DNA of 64,000 nt from an uncultured Bacteroidia bacterium (GCA_902779785.1 CACZDC010000001.1:248001-312000); one strand, 5' to 3'; counted from the stretch's first letter, positions 45,331 through 53,981 are shown. Translations and numbers: made by a program. The notes: a model not told the origin generated them from the letters alone.

Positions 45331-46158
45331 ATGAGAAAGTCCATCCTCATATTCTTCGCCCTCTTCCTAGCCTTTTCCTGCTCCAGGAAAGAAGATCCGG
45401 TCAAGACCTACCTGGTCCTCGAAGGCTGGATAGACTCCGGCGGCCATCCTATGATCCTTCTCTCGGAGACTCTTCCTGCCGGGGACCGCTACATCAGGCG
45501 CGACGAGGTCATAGGCAATATAGCGAAATGGGCGAGGGTGAGCGTCAGCGACGGAGAGAAGGAGGTGCTTCTGACAGGCACTCTGGACACGCGTTATTTC
45601 CCTCCCTATGTCTATACCAGCAACAAGATTACGGGGGTGCCCGGAAAGACCTACACCGTGGACGTGAAATACAAGGACTATCACGCTACGGCTACGACCA
45701 CCATCCCTGAGCCTGTACCGCTTGATACGATCTACTGCGCACCCTTGCTGGACACGCTCTACAGGGTTGTCTGCGGCTTTACCGACCCGCCGGAGAAGGG
45801 CAATTACTACAAGTTCTTCACTATGACCGAAGGGATGGACCAGCGCTTCCAGCCCTCTGTCCTGGCAATGGCCTCCGACGAGGTGTTCGAGGGCTATACC
45901 GAAATAGACCTGTGGAGTACCCAGCGGCTTTTGAATAAGCTTTATATGCCGGATCTGTGCTATGGCGACAAGCTGAAGATCAAGTTCTGCACAATGGACA
46001 AGGGCACTTTCCGTTTCTGGGAGAATTACGAGGTCACGCTTGCCACCAACGCCAATGCGATGTACTATTTCGAGGCGGATATGGGGGCCAATGTGAGCGG
46101 AGCCCTGGGCTACTGGGCGGGATACGGAGTCAATGAATACAGCTTTACAATAGAATGA
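45331..46158 (+). CDS. DUF4249 family lipoprotein
   Basis: 275 aa, Cys17 (ALFLAFSCSRKED; SRKED fits surface export). The DUF4249 pattern is clear: LVLEGWIDSGGHPMILLS near the start, VSVSDGEKEVLLT, and TYTVDVKYKDYHATATTTIP. Members lie beside TonB-dependent receptors and are thought to cover them as SusD does SusC. It lies two bases after the receptor gene and overlaps the next by 4 bp. Confidence 0.85.
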   Translation: MRKSILIFFALFLAFSCSRKEDPVKTYLVLEGWIDSGGHPMILLSETLPAGDRYIRRDEVIGNIAKWARVSVSDGEKEVLLTGTLDTRYFPPYVYTSNKITGVPGKTYTVDVKYKDYHATATTTIPEPVPLDTIYCAPLLDTLYRVVCGFTDPPEKGNYYKFFTMTEGMDQRFQPSVLAMASDEVFEGYTEIDLWSTQRLLNKLYMPDLCYGDKLKIKFCTMDKGTFRFWENYEVTLATNANAMYYFEADMGANVSGALGYWAGYGVNEYSFTIE

Positions 46159-47150
46159 AAAGGGTAGTTTTCTTTTTCTGCGTTGCGCTTGTCTTGAGCG
46201 CCTGCGACGAACTTCTCTCCGGCGGAAGCGGCTCTTCCGTGAAGTCGGACATACTTGAGAGTGAACACTGGTCGGTCTGTGGGATGAAAGCGCCCCGTGA
46301 CTATCAGGAACTTAACCGCTTTTCCTACGACTATGCCCCCGAGGATGACAACAGCGGCTATGTGGGCGCCGAGGCGGATTTCAAGGATGGGAAAATGACC
46401 ATTGTATTCCCTTCCGGAGCCTACCGGGTGCTGGACTACGTCCTCTCCGATGACCGCAAGAGCATCGTCTTCGACAAGGTTTTCCACCACGGATACGACG
46501 GGGCGGCTGATGTCAAAGCTTGCAAGGTCGCCGAGGACAAGATGAACATCGGCGAGATTTTCTCCCTGCTTGGCTATCGCGGCATCAAGACGGAGGACTC
46601 TCACTTTATCGCGTTCTACCAGGGCTCGTCGCTGAATGGGGTGGATATGTCCAAGGGGGAGTGGCGGCTCAATTTTGTCAGCGGCCACCTCAAGGACGAG
46701 CTCGTTCCGCTGTATGAGATTGACTGTGAGTATGGTACTTCAGTGAACCCGGTTCGGATAATGGAGGGCGGTCCTGCCTGGTCCCACGATTTCGTGGACA
46801 CGCTTGCGGTATTTCCCTGGAGGGAAGATATCGATCTTGCGAAGATCTATTATGGACCGGGCTGGAGGTTGCCTCTGCGCGAAGAGGCTCAGGAGCTGCT
46901 CGACGGCTGTACCCACGCGAAGATCAATATGGTCAGTGACGGCGTCACCACTACCGGGGTCTATTTCAAAAGCAAGGCAGAAGGGAAGTCGCTGTATATG
47001 GAATCCCTTCCCCAGAGCGGTGAGTGCGGTTTCTGGCTCGCCGACGGCTCCGCCTTCATTTTCGGCTACGATTCGAAGAACCAGTCCTTTGCGCGGATAA
47101 GCGACGACGTCTCCGACCGCTCCTTCCGCATCCTTCCCGTCAAGCCCTGA
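46155..47150 (+). CDS. Lipoprotein with DUF1566-like C-terminus
   Basis: 331 aa, Cys17 (CVALVLSACDELL). I recognise no family for the N-terminal 200 residues. The C-terminal part (GWRLPLREEAQELLDGC, then GVYFKSKAEG and SFRILPVKP) recalls the DUF1566/FISUMP fold and may match the C-terminal parts of the three Ig-like lipoproteins of this operon. It is the last gene of the operon. Confidence 0.68.
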   Translation: MKRVVFFFCVALVLSACDELLSGGSGSSVKSDILESEHWSVCGMKAPRDYQELNRFSYDYAPEDDNSGYVGAEADFKDGKMTIVFPSGAYRVLDYVLSDDRKSIVFDKVFHHGYDGAADVKACKVAEDKMNIGEIFSLLGYRGIKTEDSHFIAFYQGSSLNGVDMSKGEWRLNFVSGHLKDELVPLYEIDCEYGTSVNPVRIMEGGPAWSHDFVDTLAVFPWREDIDLAKIYYGPGWRLPLREEAQELLDGCTHAKINMVSDGVTTTGVYFKSKAEGKSLYMESLPQSGECGFWLADGSAFIFGYDSKNQSFARISDDVSDRSFRILPVKP

Positions 47151-47152
47151 GG

Positions 47153-47194
47153 CTTGCGGCTTGCGGTTTGCGGCTTGCGGCTTGCGGTTTGCGG
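47153..47194 (+). repeat. Six tandem heptamers YTTGCGG
   Basis: Directly after the last stop, six copies of CTTGCGG or TTTGCGG stand head to tail, in the order C-C-T-C-C-T, so a 21-bp unit is itself doubled. It does not lie in a coding frame. Slippage is likely, so copy number may vary between strains. Confidence 0.85.
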
Positions 47195-47212
47195 CCGCCG
47201 CTTCGCCTGCGG

Positions 47213-47327
47213 CACAGGGACTTCGGCCCGGTACGCCCCTACGGGGCTATCCCTCCCACTACGCTTCGCTTGTGGGCCCCTCCCGTTCACGAAGTCACGG
47301 GCGACTACGCCGTCCGAAGTCCCAGTG
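47213..47327. repeat. 115-bp element with 14-bp terminal inverted repeats
   Basis: CACAGGGACTTCGG (47213-47226) is matched at the far end by CCGAAGTCCCAGTG (47314-47327), 13 of 14 positions complementary. Inside are GCCCC-TAC-GGGGC and CCCAC...GTGGG hairpins. There is no gene. It could be a MITE-like or REP-like interspersed repeat; no duplicated target site was seen. Confidence 0.55.
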
Positions 47328-47383
47328 CCATCCGGCTACACCGCCGGCTAGTGAAATAATGCGCGGTGCCGGACAGGGAAAAG

Positions 47384-47410
47384 AATAATTTCCCCAAGTG
47401 GGGGATTATT
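47384..47410. promoter_or_regulatory. Inverted repeat before the rhodanese gene
   Basis: AATAATTTCCCCAAGTGGGG, continuing GATTATT, is a near-perfect inverted repeat (CCCC/GGGG core, AATAAT/ATTATT arms). It overlaps the spacer of the downstream promoter. It may be an operator, or a weak terminator for the operon that ends at 47150. Confidence 0.4.
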
Positions 47411-47412
47411 GT

Positions 47413-47420
47413 TAATTTTG
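47413..47420 (+). promoter_or_regulatory. Candidate -7 box of the rhodanese gene
   Basis: TAATTTTG fits TAnnTTTG and is 17 bp before the start codon. No clear -33 TTG is present at the right distance. Confidence 0.5.
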
Positions 47421-47437
47421 TAACCGACAAATAAACA

Positions 47438-48523
47438 ATGCCTTCTATGTACAAAACTGTTTCGGCACTCTGCTTCTCTTTACTCAGTGTTCTCTCCTGC
47501 AGGGCTTATTCGGATCTTGATGTGGATAAGTTTGAGTCCAGCCTTGCCGCAGACCCCGGCATTCAACTTGTCGATGTCCGCACCCCGGAAGAATACGCTG
47601 AAGGACACCTTGCCCTTTCGGTTAATATCGACTGGAAAGAGGAAGGTTTTCTTGAAATGGCTGAAAAGCAATTAAGGAAAGACCGTCCTGTTTTCGTCTA
47701 TTGCCGCTCCGGACGCCGGAGTGCGGAGGCTGCGAAGGCCCTGCAAAAGAGGGGATACGAGGTCTCGAATATGCTGGGAGGCTATCTATCGTGGATGCAG
47801 GCAGGGAAACCCGTAACCAAATATGAGCTTGAGCGCTTCTACACGGATGGCGGCCTTCCCGTGGACATCACCCTTATCAAGCACGGGTCCCTGGAAATCC
47901 GCTATAAAGGACTGTCCATTCAAGTGGACCCCGTCGCGGAATACGGAAAACACACCGACTATGCCGCCGAGTTCCCCAAGGCGGACTATATCCTGGTGAC
48001 CCACGAACACCCCGACCACCTCGAAGACGCCACCATCGCGACCCTCACGGAAGAAAAGACCCGCCTCATCCTCAATCAGAAGAGCCGCGATATGATTAGC
48101 CGCGGTGAGGTGATAGGAAACGGCGAGAAGCGGATATTCCCCACAGGAGAACCCCGCCCGGAAAGCTGCGTGTTTCCCGAAGATATCATCCTGGAAGCAG
48201 TTCCAGCATACAATACGACGCCGGGCCGGGAAAAGTTCCATCCGAAAGGGAACGGCAACGGTTATGTGCTGACGATGGACGGCCTCCGTATCTACATTGC
48301 AGGCGATACTGAGAATGTCCCGGAGATGGCCGGCCTGACTGACATCGACGTGGCGTTCCTGCCTGTAAACCAGCCCTTCACAATGACTCCCGAACAGTGC
48401 ATCAGCGCAGCGAAAGTCCTCCAGCCCAAGGTGCTCATCCCCTACCACTACAGCAAGACCGACATAGGCGGAATCCCAGCAGCCCTGCCGGGAATCGATG
48501 TCAGAATCCGACAGATGCAGTGA
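47438..48523 (+). CDS. Exported rhodanese / metallo-beta-lactamase fold protein
   Basis: 361 aa. The signal region ends LSVLSCRAY, possibly a lipoprotein; an ATG at 47447 is an alternative start. Residues about 25-130 form a rhodanese domain (VDVRTPEEYAEGHL) with active-site loop CRSGRRS, Cys89. Residues about 135-361 form an UlaG-like metallo-beta-lactamase domain with THEHPDHLED near 188, AGDTE and IPYHYSKTD. Rhodanese domains move sulfane sulfur; the joined hydrolase may act on a sulfur ester or similar bond, but this is a guess. It is a single-gene unit that converges on the arginine operon. Confidence 0.85.
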   Translation: MPSMYKTVSALCFSLLSVLSCRAYSDLDVDKFESSLAADPGIQLVDVRTPEEYAEGHLALSVNIDWKEEGFLEMAEKQLRKDRPVFVYCRSGRRSAEAAKALQKRGYEVSNMLGGYLSWMQAGKPVTKYELERFYTDGGLPVDITLIKHGSLEIRYKGLSIQVDPVAEYGKHTDYAAEFPKADYILVTHEHPDHLEDATIATLTEEKTRLILNQKSRDMISRGEVIGNGEKRIFPTGEPRPESCVFPEDIILEAVPAYNTTPGREKFHPKGNGNGYVLTMDGLRIYIAGDTENVPEMAGLTDIDVAFLPVNQPFTMTPEQCISAAKVLQPKVLIPYHYSKTDIGGIPAALPGIDVRIRQMQ

Positions 48524-48574
48524 TCCTGGACCTGAAAGAGGCCGGATACAACGAGAATTTACCGCTCCCCTCGC

Positions 48575-49570
48575 TTACTCCCCGAGGGTGGCGACCATAA
48601 CGGCTTTGATGGTGTGCATTCGGTTCTCGGCCTCGTCGAAGACGATGCTTGCGGGGCTCTCGAAGACTTCTTCGGTGACTTCAACCCCGTCGAGACCGAA
48701 CTTGGCGTGGACGTCGCGGCCGACCTGTGTCTCGAGGTTGTGGTAGGCCGGGAGGCAGTGCATAAACTTGCAGGAAGGATTCCCTGTCGCAGCCATCAGC
48801 GCTGCATTGACCTGGAAGGGCTTCAGCAGGGCGATGCGCTCGGCCCATACTTCGGCAGGCTCTCCCATAGACACCCAGACATCGGTGTAGAGGAAGTCGC
48901 AGCCCTTGACTCCGGCCTTAGGATCGTCCGTAATGGTGATGCGGGCACCGGTCGAAGCGGCGATCTCGCGGCACTGCGCTACCAGCTCAGGCGCAGGCTG
49001 CAGGGCCTTCGGAGCCACAATCCTCACGTCCATCCCCATCTTCGCGCCTCCTACCAGCAGTGAATTGCCCATATTGAAACGCGCATCGCCTAGGTAGGCG
49101 TAGGCGACCTGGTTCAGGGGTTTTCCGGCGTGCTCCCGCATAGTCAGGAAGTCCGCCAGGATCTGGGTAGGATGGAACTCATTGGTAAGGCCGTTCCATA
49201 CCGGGACGCCGGAATACTGCGCGAGCTCCTCGACGGTCTTCTGTGCGAAGCCTCGGTACTCGATGCCGTCGTACATCCTCCCGAGCACGCGGGCGGTGTC
49301 CTTCATAGACTCTTTCACGCCTATCTGCGAACCAGTGGGGCCGAGATAGGTGACGTGGGCGCCCTGGTCATAGGCGGCGACCTCGAAGGAGCAGCGGGTG
49401 CGGGTGGAGGTTTTTTCGAAGATGAGGGCTATGTTTTTGCCCTTGAGATGCTGCTTCTCACAGCCGCGGCGTTTGTCTTCCTTGAGGGAGGCCGCGAGGT
49501 CAAGCAGGTATTCGATTTCTTCCGGAGTGTAGTCCAGCAATTTAAGGAAACTGCGATTTTTAAGCTTCAT
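48575..49570 (-). CDS. arcB: Ornithine carbamoyltransferase
   Basis: 331 aa, with the carbamoyl-phosphate loop [15 protein letters not shown] and the ornithine motif [10 protein letters not shown]. Length and both motifs are those of the ArcB/ArgF group. Being the last gene of an operon with carbamate kinase and an arginine-deiminase-like gene, it probably works in the catabolic direction, splitting citrulline to ornithine and carbamoyl phosphate. The motifs alone do not separate catabolic from biosynthetic use. Confidence 0.92.
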   Translation of the reverse strand: MKLKNRSFLKLLDYTPEEIEYLLDLAASLKEDKRRGCEKQHLKGKNIALIFEKTSTRTRCSFEVAAYDQGAHVTYLGPTGSQIGVKESMKDTARVLGRMYDGIEYRGFAQKTVEELAQYSGVPVWNGLTNEFHPTQILADFLTMREHAGKPLNQVAYAYLGDARFNMGNSLLVGGAKMGMDVRIVAPKALQPAPELVAQCREIAASTGARITITDDPKAGVKGCDFLYTDVWVSMGEPAEVWAERIALLKPFQVNAALMAATGNPSCKFMHCLPAYHNLETQVGRDVHAKFGLDGVEVTEEVFESPASIVFDEAENRMHTIKAVMVATLGE

Positions 49571-49574
49571 AGTA

Positions 49575-50501
49575 TTATAGTGTTATTCTCGTTCCACATA
49601 CGGGATTGTCAAGCTGCCCCGCCTCTGTAATTATGCAGGTTCCGCCGCCCTGGCGGACAAAACTGATCCCCGCCCTGACTTTCGGGGCCATAGAGCCTTC
49701 CGCGAACATCCCCTCGGCGAGATAGCGCTCGGCCTCGGCGATGCTCATACTGTCCAAAGCCTGTTCCTGCGGCGTCCGGTAGTTGATGCAGACCTTCGGG
49801 ACATCAGTAAGGATATAGAATTCGTCGGCGCCGATTTCGACCGCCGCCAGGGAACTGGCCAGGTCCTTGTCAATCACCGCCTCGACCCCTTTGAAACCAA
49901 GGCTGTCGCGGACCACGGGGATGCCCCCGCCTCCGACGGTGATGACTATCATCCCCTCGCGGGCCAGCCTGCCGACAAGGTCTATGTTGCTGATACGAAG
50001 AGGCTTCGGCGATGCGACGACTTTGCGCCATCCGCGTCCCTGCGCATCTTCGCGGAAAACTCCGTCCAGCGCGGCGGCCTCCTCGCGGCTGTAATATGGA
50101 CCCACCGGCTTGGTGGGTTTCCCGAAGGCCGGGTCGTCGGCGGAGACCTCCACTCTTGTCACCAGCGAAACAATCTTCCTGTCGATGCCGTGGCGGCGGA
50201 GAACCTTCTCCATCCCCGTTTCCAGCAGGTAGGCTATGGAGCCCTGGGTCTCGGCCCCGCAGAAGTCCATCGGCATAGCTTCCAGGCCGAAGACTTTCCT
50301 GCCGGCGTCGTGGCGCAGCAGGCCGTTGCCGACCTGGGGGCCGTTGCCGTGCCCTATCACGAGGCTGTAGCCTCTTTCGAGCAGTCCTGCCAGGCCTTCG
50401 CAGGTGCGTTCCACATTATCGAGCTGCTCGGCAAAACTGCCTTTCTGTCCGGCGCGGAGAAGAGCGTTTCCTCCCAGCGCCACAAGTGCCAATTTACTCA
50501 T
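49575..50501 (-). CDS. arcC: Carbamate kinase
   Basis: 308 aa, opening [20 protein letters not shown] with the Gly-Gly-Asn nucleotide site. Later motifs are [35 protein letters not shown] and [10 protein letters not shown]. It makes ATP from carbamoyl phosphate and ADP, releasing ammonia and CO2. It lies four bases before arcB and three after the deiminase-like gene. Confidence 0.95.
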   Translation of the reverse strand: MSKLALVALGGNALLRAGQKGSFAEQLDNVERTCEGLAGLLERGYSLVIGHGNGPQVGNGLLRHDAGRKVFGLEAMPMDFCGAETQGSIAYLLETGMEKVLRRHGIDRKIVSLVTRVEVSADDPAFGKPTKPVGPYYSREEAAALDGVFREDAQGRGWRKVVASPKPLRISNIDLVGRLAREGMIVITVGGGGIPVVRDSLGFKGVEAVIDKDLASSLAAVEIGADEFYILTDVPKVCINYRTPQEQALDSMSIAEAERYLAEGMFAEGSMAPKVRAGISFVRQGGGTCIITEAGQLDNPVCGTRITL

Positions 50502-50504
50502 TTT

Positions 50505-51419
50505 TCAGTCTCTTCTAAGCGGAAGGGTGGAGCAGCGGAGCAGCCCGCCCATCTTTGAAATCTCCCTGTATGGAACAGTCTCCACAGTCATTCCCCAGAC
50601 ATTGCGAAGATGATCGTTGAGGCGGGTGAAATGCTCTTCAGTCACGACGATGTCCTCCGAGATGGAGAAGATGTTGGAGTTCATATAGTACATTTCCTCG
50701 GTCGTCAGAGTGAATACATTCTCCGCTCCGAACATCTCTATCAGGTGGTCGGCGTCGCGCGGGTTCATAAAGCCCGGCTTGTAGATGATGGCCTTGTCAC
50801 GGCCTACCGGCATAAAGGTGCAGTCCAGATGCAGGATGCCCTCGTAGGGGTCCGTATCGCTCTTCCGGAGATTCAGGGGGATAATGGTCTTGTTCGGGAA
50901 GATCATCTTGAGGAAATCCAGGGCTAGGCGGTTGGTGCGGGCGGTCTTGACCTCGCGGTAGTCCGGGAAATCGTACTGGCCGAGGAAGATATAGTCGTTG
51001 TACAGGACAACGTCGCCGCCTTCCACGTGGACGGTCTCAGGAAGGTTGTAGATGTGCTTGTAGTGGATCTGGCCATAGATTCTCCAGTAGGCGTCAATCT
51101 CTTCCTGGCGGTCCGGGATTATGTTCGAGACAATGATCTTGTCGTCAATCACAAAACCCACGTCGCGGGAAAATATCTGGTTGCAGTTTTCGACGAGTTC
51201 GGGCCTGTAGACCTTCACTCCGTACTTCAGCAGCACGTTTTCAAAGGCGCCCATTTCGTGGACTATGTCTTCTTCGGCCGGGTAGATGCCGTTGAGGACG
51301 GATTCGTAGGATTTGCTGTCGAAAGTCTGCTCGAGCGAGGGAGCGGGGCCGTTGGACTGCGGCAGTCCGAGTATTACCTCTCTCAGCCTCGAAGTTTCAT
51401 TATGTATGTGTAATTCCAT
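50505..51419 (-). CDS. Arginine deiminase/amidinotransferase-family enzyme
   Basis: 304 aa, a guanidino-group-modifying enzyme. The catalytic set is visible: HVEGGDVVLYND, LHLDCTFMPVG with the catalytic His, and the Cys nucleophile near the C-terminus (GGLLRCSTLPLRRD, Cys296). It is much shorter than classical ArcA (about 400 aa), closer to amidinotransferase or dimethylarginine-hydrolase relatives. Operon partners arcC and arcB argue that it turns arginine into citrulline and ammonia. A glycine amidinotransferase would also yield ornithine and is the main alternative. Confidence 0.82.
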   Translation of the reverse strand: MELHIHNETSRLREVILGLPQSNGPAPSLEQTFDSKSYESVLNGIYPAEEDIVHEMGAFENVLLKYGVKVYRPELVENCNQIFSRDVGFVIDDKIIVSNIIPDRQEEIDAYWRIYGQIHYKHIYNLPETVHVEGGDVVLYNDYIFLGQYDFPDYREVKTARTNRLALDFLKMIFPNKTIIPLNLRKSDTDPYEGILHLDCTFMPVGRDKAIIYKPGFMNPRDADHLIEMFGAENVFTLTTEEMYYMNSNIFSISEDIVVTEEHFTRLNDHLRNVWGMTVETVPYREISKMGGLLRCSTLPLRRD

Positions 51420-51436
51420 AAATTATGTGGTATTCC

Positions 51437-52087
51437 TTATTCTTCTCTCTGTTTCAATTTGTTCCGCTTGGTCTCGGCGATGGATATCATCAGGTTGCGG
51501 AAGGAAAACACAATGGAGAACTGACCTATGGCCAGCACCCAGTCGTGACGTATGATTCCGTAGGCGATAATCATACTGGAGCCTATGACTGCCAGGATCC
51601 AGTGGCCGAGGGGAAGGTACGAGGCCTTCCGCTTATAACTGTAGACCAGCTGGTAGACCGAGCGGATTTCATAGACAAACTGGCCGGTGATGCCGAACCA
51701 GAGCAGGGCGGGGGGAACAAGTTCGTTATGGAGGAAGGTGTCGATGAAGGTCGGAAGGTCGTGGACTATGAGACCCAGGATGACCAGGGGAAACAGCGCC
51801 TGGATTACTATCACTATGCGCGGAACCTTCTTGTACAGGCCCAGGATGCCGATGTTCCACATATAGATGTAGTAGCCCACGCTCTCTCCGAAAATGATGG
51901 AAAAATCCCTTCGGAGCCATCCGTAAATATACAGGATGACCGCCCCCATACTGCTCAGAACCCAGTAGATGCCGGGCGATTCAACCTGCTTCGACTTCTC
52001 GGAAAGGTACCATTGGATCAGTATACGGACGCCGTAGACGCCCATACCGACCAGACCGAGAAGATATACCCAGGAGGGAGAATCCAT
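51437..52087 (-). CDS. Membrane protein with two LAB_N domains
   Basis: 216 aa, about six membrane spans. It has two copies of the LAB_N (lipid-A-disaccharide synthase N-terminal) unit, about 8-75 (GVYGVRILIQWYLSEK, SPGIYWVLSSMGA) and 125-195 (FVYEIRSVYQLVYSYKRK, LGHWILAVIGSS). LAB_N proteins belong to the SWEET/PQ-loop-like membrane folds; the function of stand-alone members is not settled. Its place between the acyltransferase and the arginine genes suggests a role in lipid handling. Confidence 0.85.
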   Translation of the reverse strand: MDSPSWVYLLGLVGMGVYGVRILIQWYLSEKSKQVESPGIYWVLSSMGAVILYIYGWLRRDFSIIFGESVGYYIYMWNIGILGLYKKVPRIVIVIQALFPLVILGLIVHDLPTFIDTFLHNELVPPALLWFGITGQFVYEIRSVYQLVYSYKRKASYLPLGHWILAVIGSSMIIAYGIIRHDWVLAIGQFSIVFSFRNLMISIAETKRNKLKQREE

Positions 52088-52090
52088 ACT

Positions 52091-53920
52091 TTACTGGGGA
52101 AGGTCTTCAGTGCCGTAGAATTTCAGGAAAACGGCCTTGCGCATTTCCTCTGAAACCGGCCTCATAAAGGAGCGCAGCGTATTGGCCGGGAAGTCGGAAA
52201 GTTTCTGGACGATGAATCCGTCAAGGGAATATGAGAACAGCGGATCAACATTGAAGCAGGCCACGCGCGCGCCGCTGTTGATGTATTTCTTGACCAGGAT
52301 GGGCAGGCGGTATCTGCCGTCGGAGAGACTGGCGAGGAGACGGTCGAATGCGTCTATGTCTGCGGGCAGGCCCTTGAGGAGTTCGTCGGGATTGACGCGC
52401 AGCGGATCAGGGACGAAGGGTGTCGTCGGGGATACGAAATTCTCTATGGTCTTCAGTTTGAAGTCCTTGAGTATGTAATGGACCATCAGGGACTTGTAGA
52501 AGTCAGGAATGCTGTTGCTCACGCTGACGGGGCCTATGCAGTAGGCTGCGGTAGGGCATTCCACGGCGGCGATGCATATTCCGGAGAGCATCAGCTTCAG
52601 CGGAAGGATGTCTTTCTGGTACTTGCCGACTATGAGAGAGCGGCCGAGTTCCAGGCACTGCGGCAGGTATTTGCCGGCATCCGGCCCGTAGCGGAAGAGT
52701 GTGGATGTATAGAAGCCGTTAGCTCCGCCGTGAGACTCCATTATCTCATTGCCGTAGCCTATGCGGTAGGCACCGACGATTTCCTGGTTGGGAATGCTCC
52801 ACAGTATAAGGTGGTGGTAATATTCGTCATAGGGGTCGGTGTCCAGTGGCGTTCCGGTGCCTTCGCCTATGGCCCGGAATGTCTCTTCCCTGAGCCTGTA
52901 GAGCTGCTGCATTACATCGGGGGCGTCGGCGGCCTTTATCAGATAGACCTGATAATCGCCTGATTCAATGACCATTTTGTCCTTTATCGCGGCGATCTGG
53001 GCGCGGACAGTCTCATCCGGAATCGGGGCGGCCACTTCGCTCGGCCATTCGATTTCGGAAGCGCTCTTGGCCTCCGTGCACTGGGCTTCGAGGGCATAGG
53101 TGCGGTTGCGAAGGTATTTGCCAAGGTCTTCTATGCTGTAGGACGCTATTTCCTGGGCGGAGATGGGCTGGCCTATGCGCACTTTCACGTGGGTTCCCTG
53201 TTTGTTGAACAGCTCAAGGGGCAGGCGTACGGTGCGGAGCCTGGGATGGATACGGCCGAGCCAGTGGAAGAGGCGGGAGTTGGTGCCGTCGAAATAGACG
53301 GGAATCACGGGGAGTCCCGATTTCTTTATGAGCTTGATGATATTTTCGGCCCAGGGCTTGTCCTCGATGACCTTGCCCTCTTTGACGGCCGTGCGTTTTT
53401 TCCCTTTCTGCCAGGTGGCCACCTCGCCGGCGGGGAACAGTCCGAGAGGATGGCCGTCGGCGATGTGCTGAAGCGCCGTACGGATGCCTGTGATGCTCCT
53501 GCTGCCGCCGGAAGAGAGATTGTCCACGGGGATGAAGTTGTCTCTCAGGTTGTAGATATAGCTCAGCATAAAGGTCGTCAGAATCTTCATATCCGGGCGC
53601 CTGGGGCCGAAGATGGCGTTCAGGATCATTCCGTCAATCGAGCCGAAATGGTGATTGGAAACGGTGAAGAAACCGCCCTCTTTCGGGATATATTCCAACT
53701 GCTCCTCAGGCACGTCGTAGGTGACGCCGACTTCCTTGAGCACGCCCTCCGAGAAGTCGGGGCCATAGAGGTCCTGGTATTTTTTCTGAATGAGATAGCC
53801 TTTGTCTATCTTGAGGCCCTTGTATATGGCCCAGGTGGCTATCCGTCCCCAGAAGCCGGTCCAGCCGGTTTCCTTCCGGAACTGCTCAAGGGTCATCAGA
53901 TTCTTATTCTTGTCACTCAT
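52091..53920 (-). CDS. Two-domain aminolipid acyltransferase (OlsF-like: PlsC + GNAT)
   Basis: 609 aa. The N-terminal half is a PlsC-type O-acyltransferase with NHHFGSID (H91-x4-D96) and LGLFPAGEVA (about 160-169). The C-terminal half (about 335-520) is an OlsB/hemolysin-like GNAT acyltransferase (QVYLIKAADAPDVMQQLYRL, then CLELGRSLIVGKYQKD). This joined form is that of OlsF, which makes ornithine lipids alone by N-acylating and then O-acylating; in Bacteroides the two steps for glycine lipids are made by separate genes. Substrate amino acid is uncertain: ornithine is favoured by the downstream genes. It leads a five-gene operon. Confidence 0.88.
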   Translation of the reverse strand: MSDKNKNLMTLEQFRKETGWTGFWGRIATWAIYKGLKIDKGYLIQKKYQDLYGPDFSEGVLKEVGVTYDVPEEQLEYIPKEGGFFTVSNHHFGSIDGMILNAIFGPRRPDMKILTTFMLSYIYNLRDNFIPVDNLSSGGSRSITGIRTALQHIADGHPLGLFPAGEVATWQKGKKRTAVKEGKVIEDKPWAENIIKLIKKSGLPVIPVYFDGTNSRLFHWLGRIHPRLRTVRLPLELFNKQGTHVKVRIGQPISAQEIASYSIEDLGKYLRNRTYALEAQCTEAKSASEIEWPSEVAAPIPDETVRAQIAAIKDKMVIESGDYQVYLIKAADAPDVMQQLYRLREETFRAIGEGTGTPLDTDPYDEYYHHLILWSIPNQEIVGAYRIGYGNEIMESHGGANGFYTSTLFRYGPDAGKYLPQCLELGRSLIVGKYQKDILPLKLMLSGICIAAVECPTAAYCIGPVSVSNSIPDFYKSLMVHYILKDFKLKTIENFVSPTTPFVPDPLRVNPDELLKGLPADIDAFDRLLASLSDGRYRLPILVKKYINSGARVACFNVDPLFSYSLDGFIVQKLSDFPANTLRSFMRPVSEEMRKAVFLKFYGTEDLPQ

Positions 53921-53949
53921 CTGAAAAGTGTTAGGTTTAAGTCAAAAGA

Positions 53950-53957
53950 CAAAGATA
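53950..53957 (-). promoter_or_regulatory. Candidate -7 box of the aminolipid/arginine operon
   Basis: On the minus strand TATCTTTG fits TAnnTTTG and lies 29 bp before the acyltransferase start. It lies in the 61-bp gap after the LuxR-type gene. No good -33 TTG was found. Confidence 0.5.
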
Positions 53958-53981
53958 ATACTTTTTTGCGACATTACGCAG

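Noticed and set aside
47153..47327. A CRISPR array
   Set aside because: The repeats are 7 bp without spacers, and the inverted repeat is single; no cas genes are present.
50505..51419. Agmatine deiminase as the identity of the guanidino enzyme
   Set aside because: Agmatine deiminases are longer and have a different catalytic-site context; arcC and arcB next to it fit arginine better.
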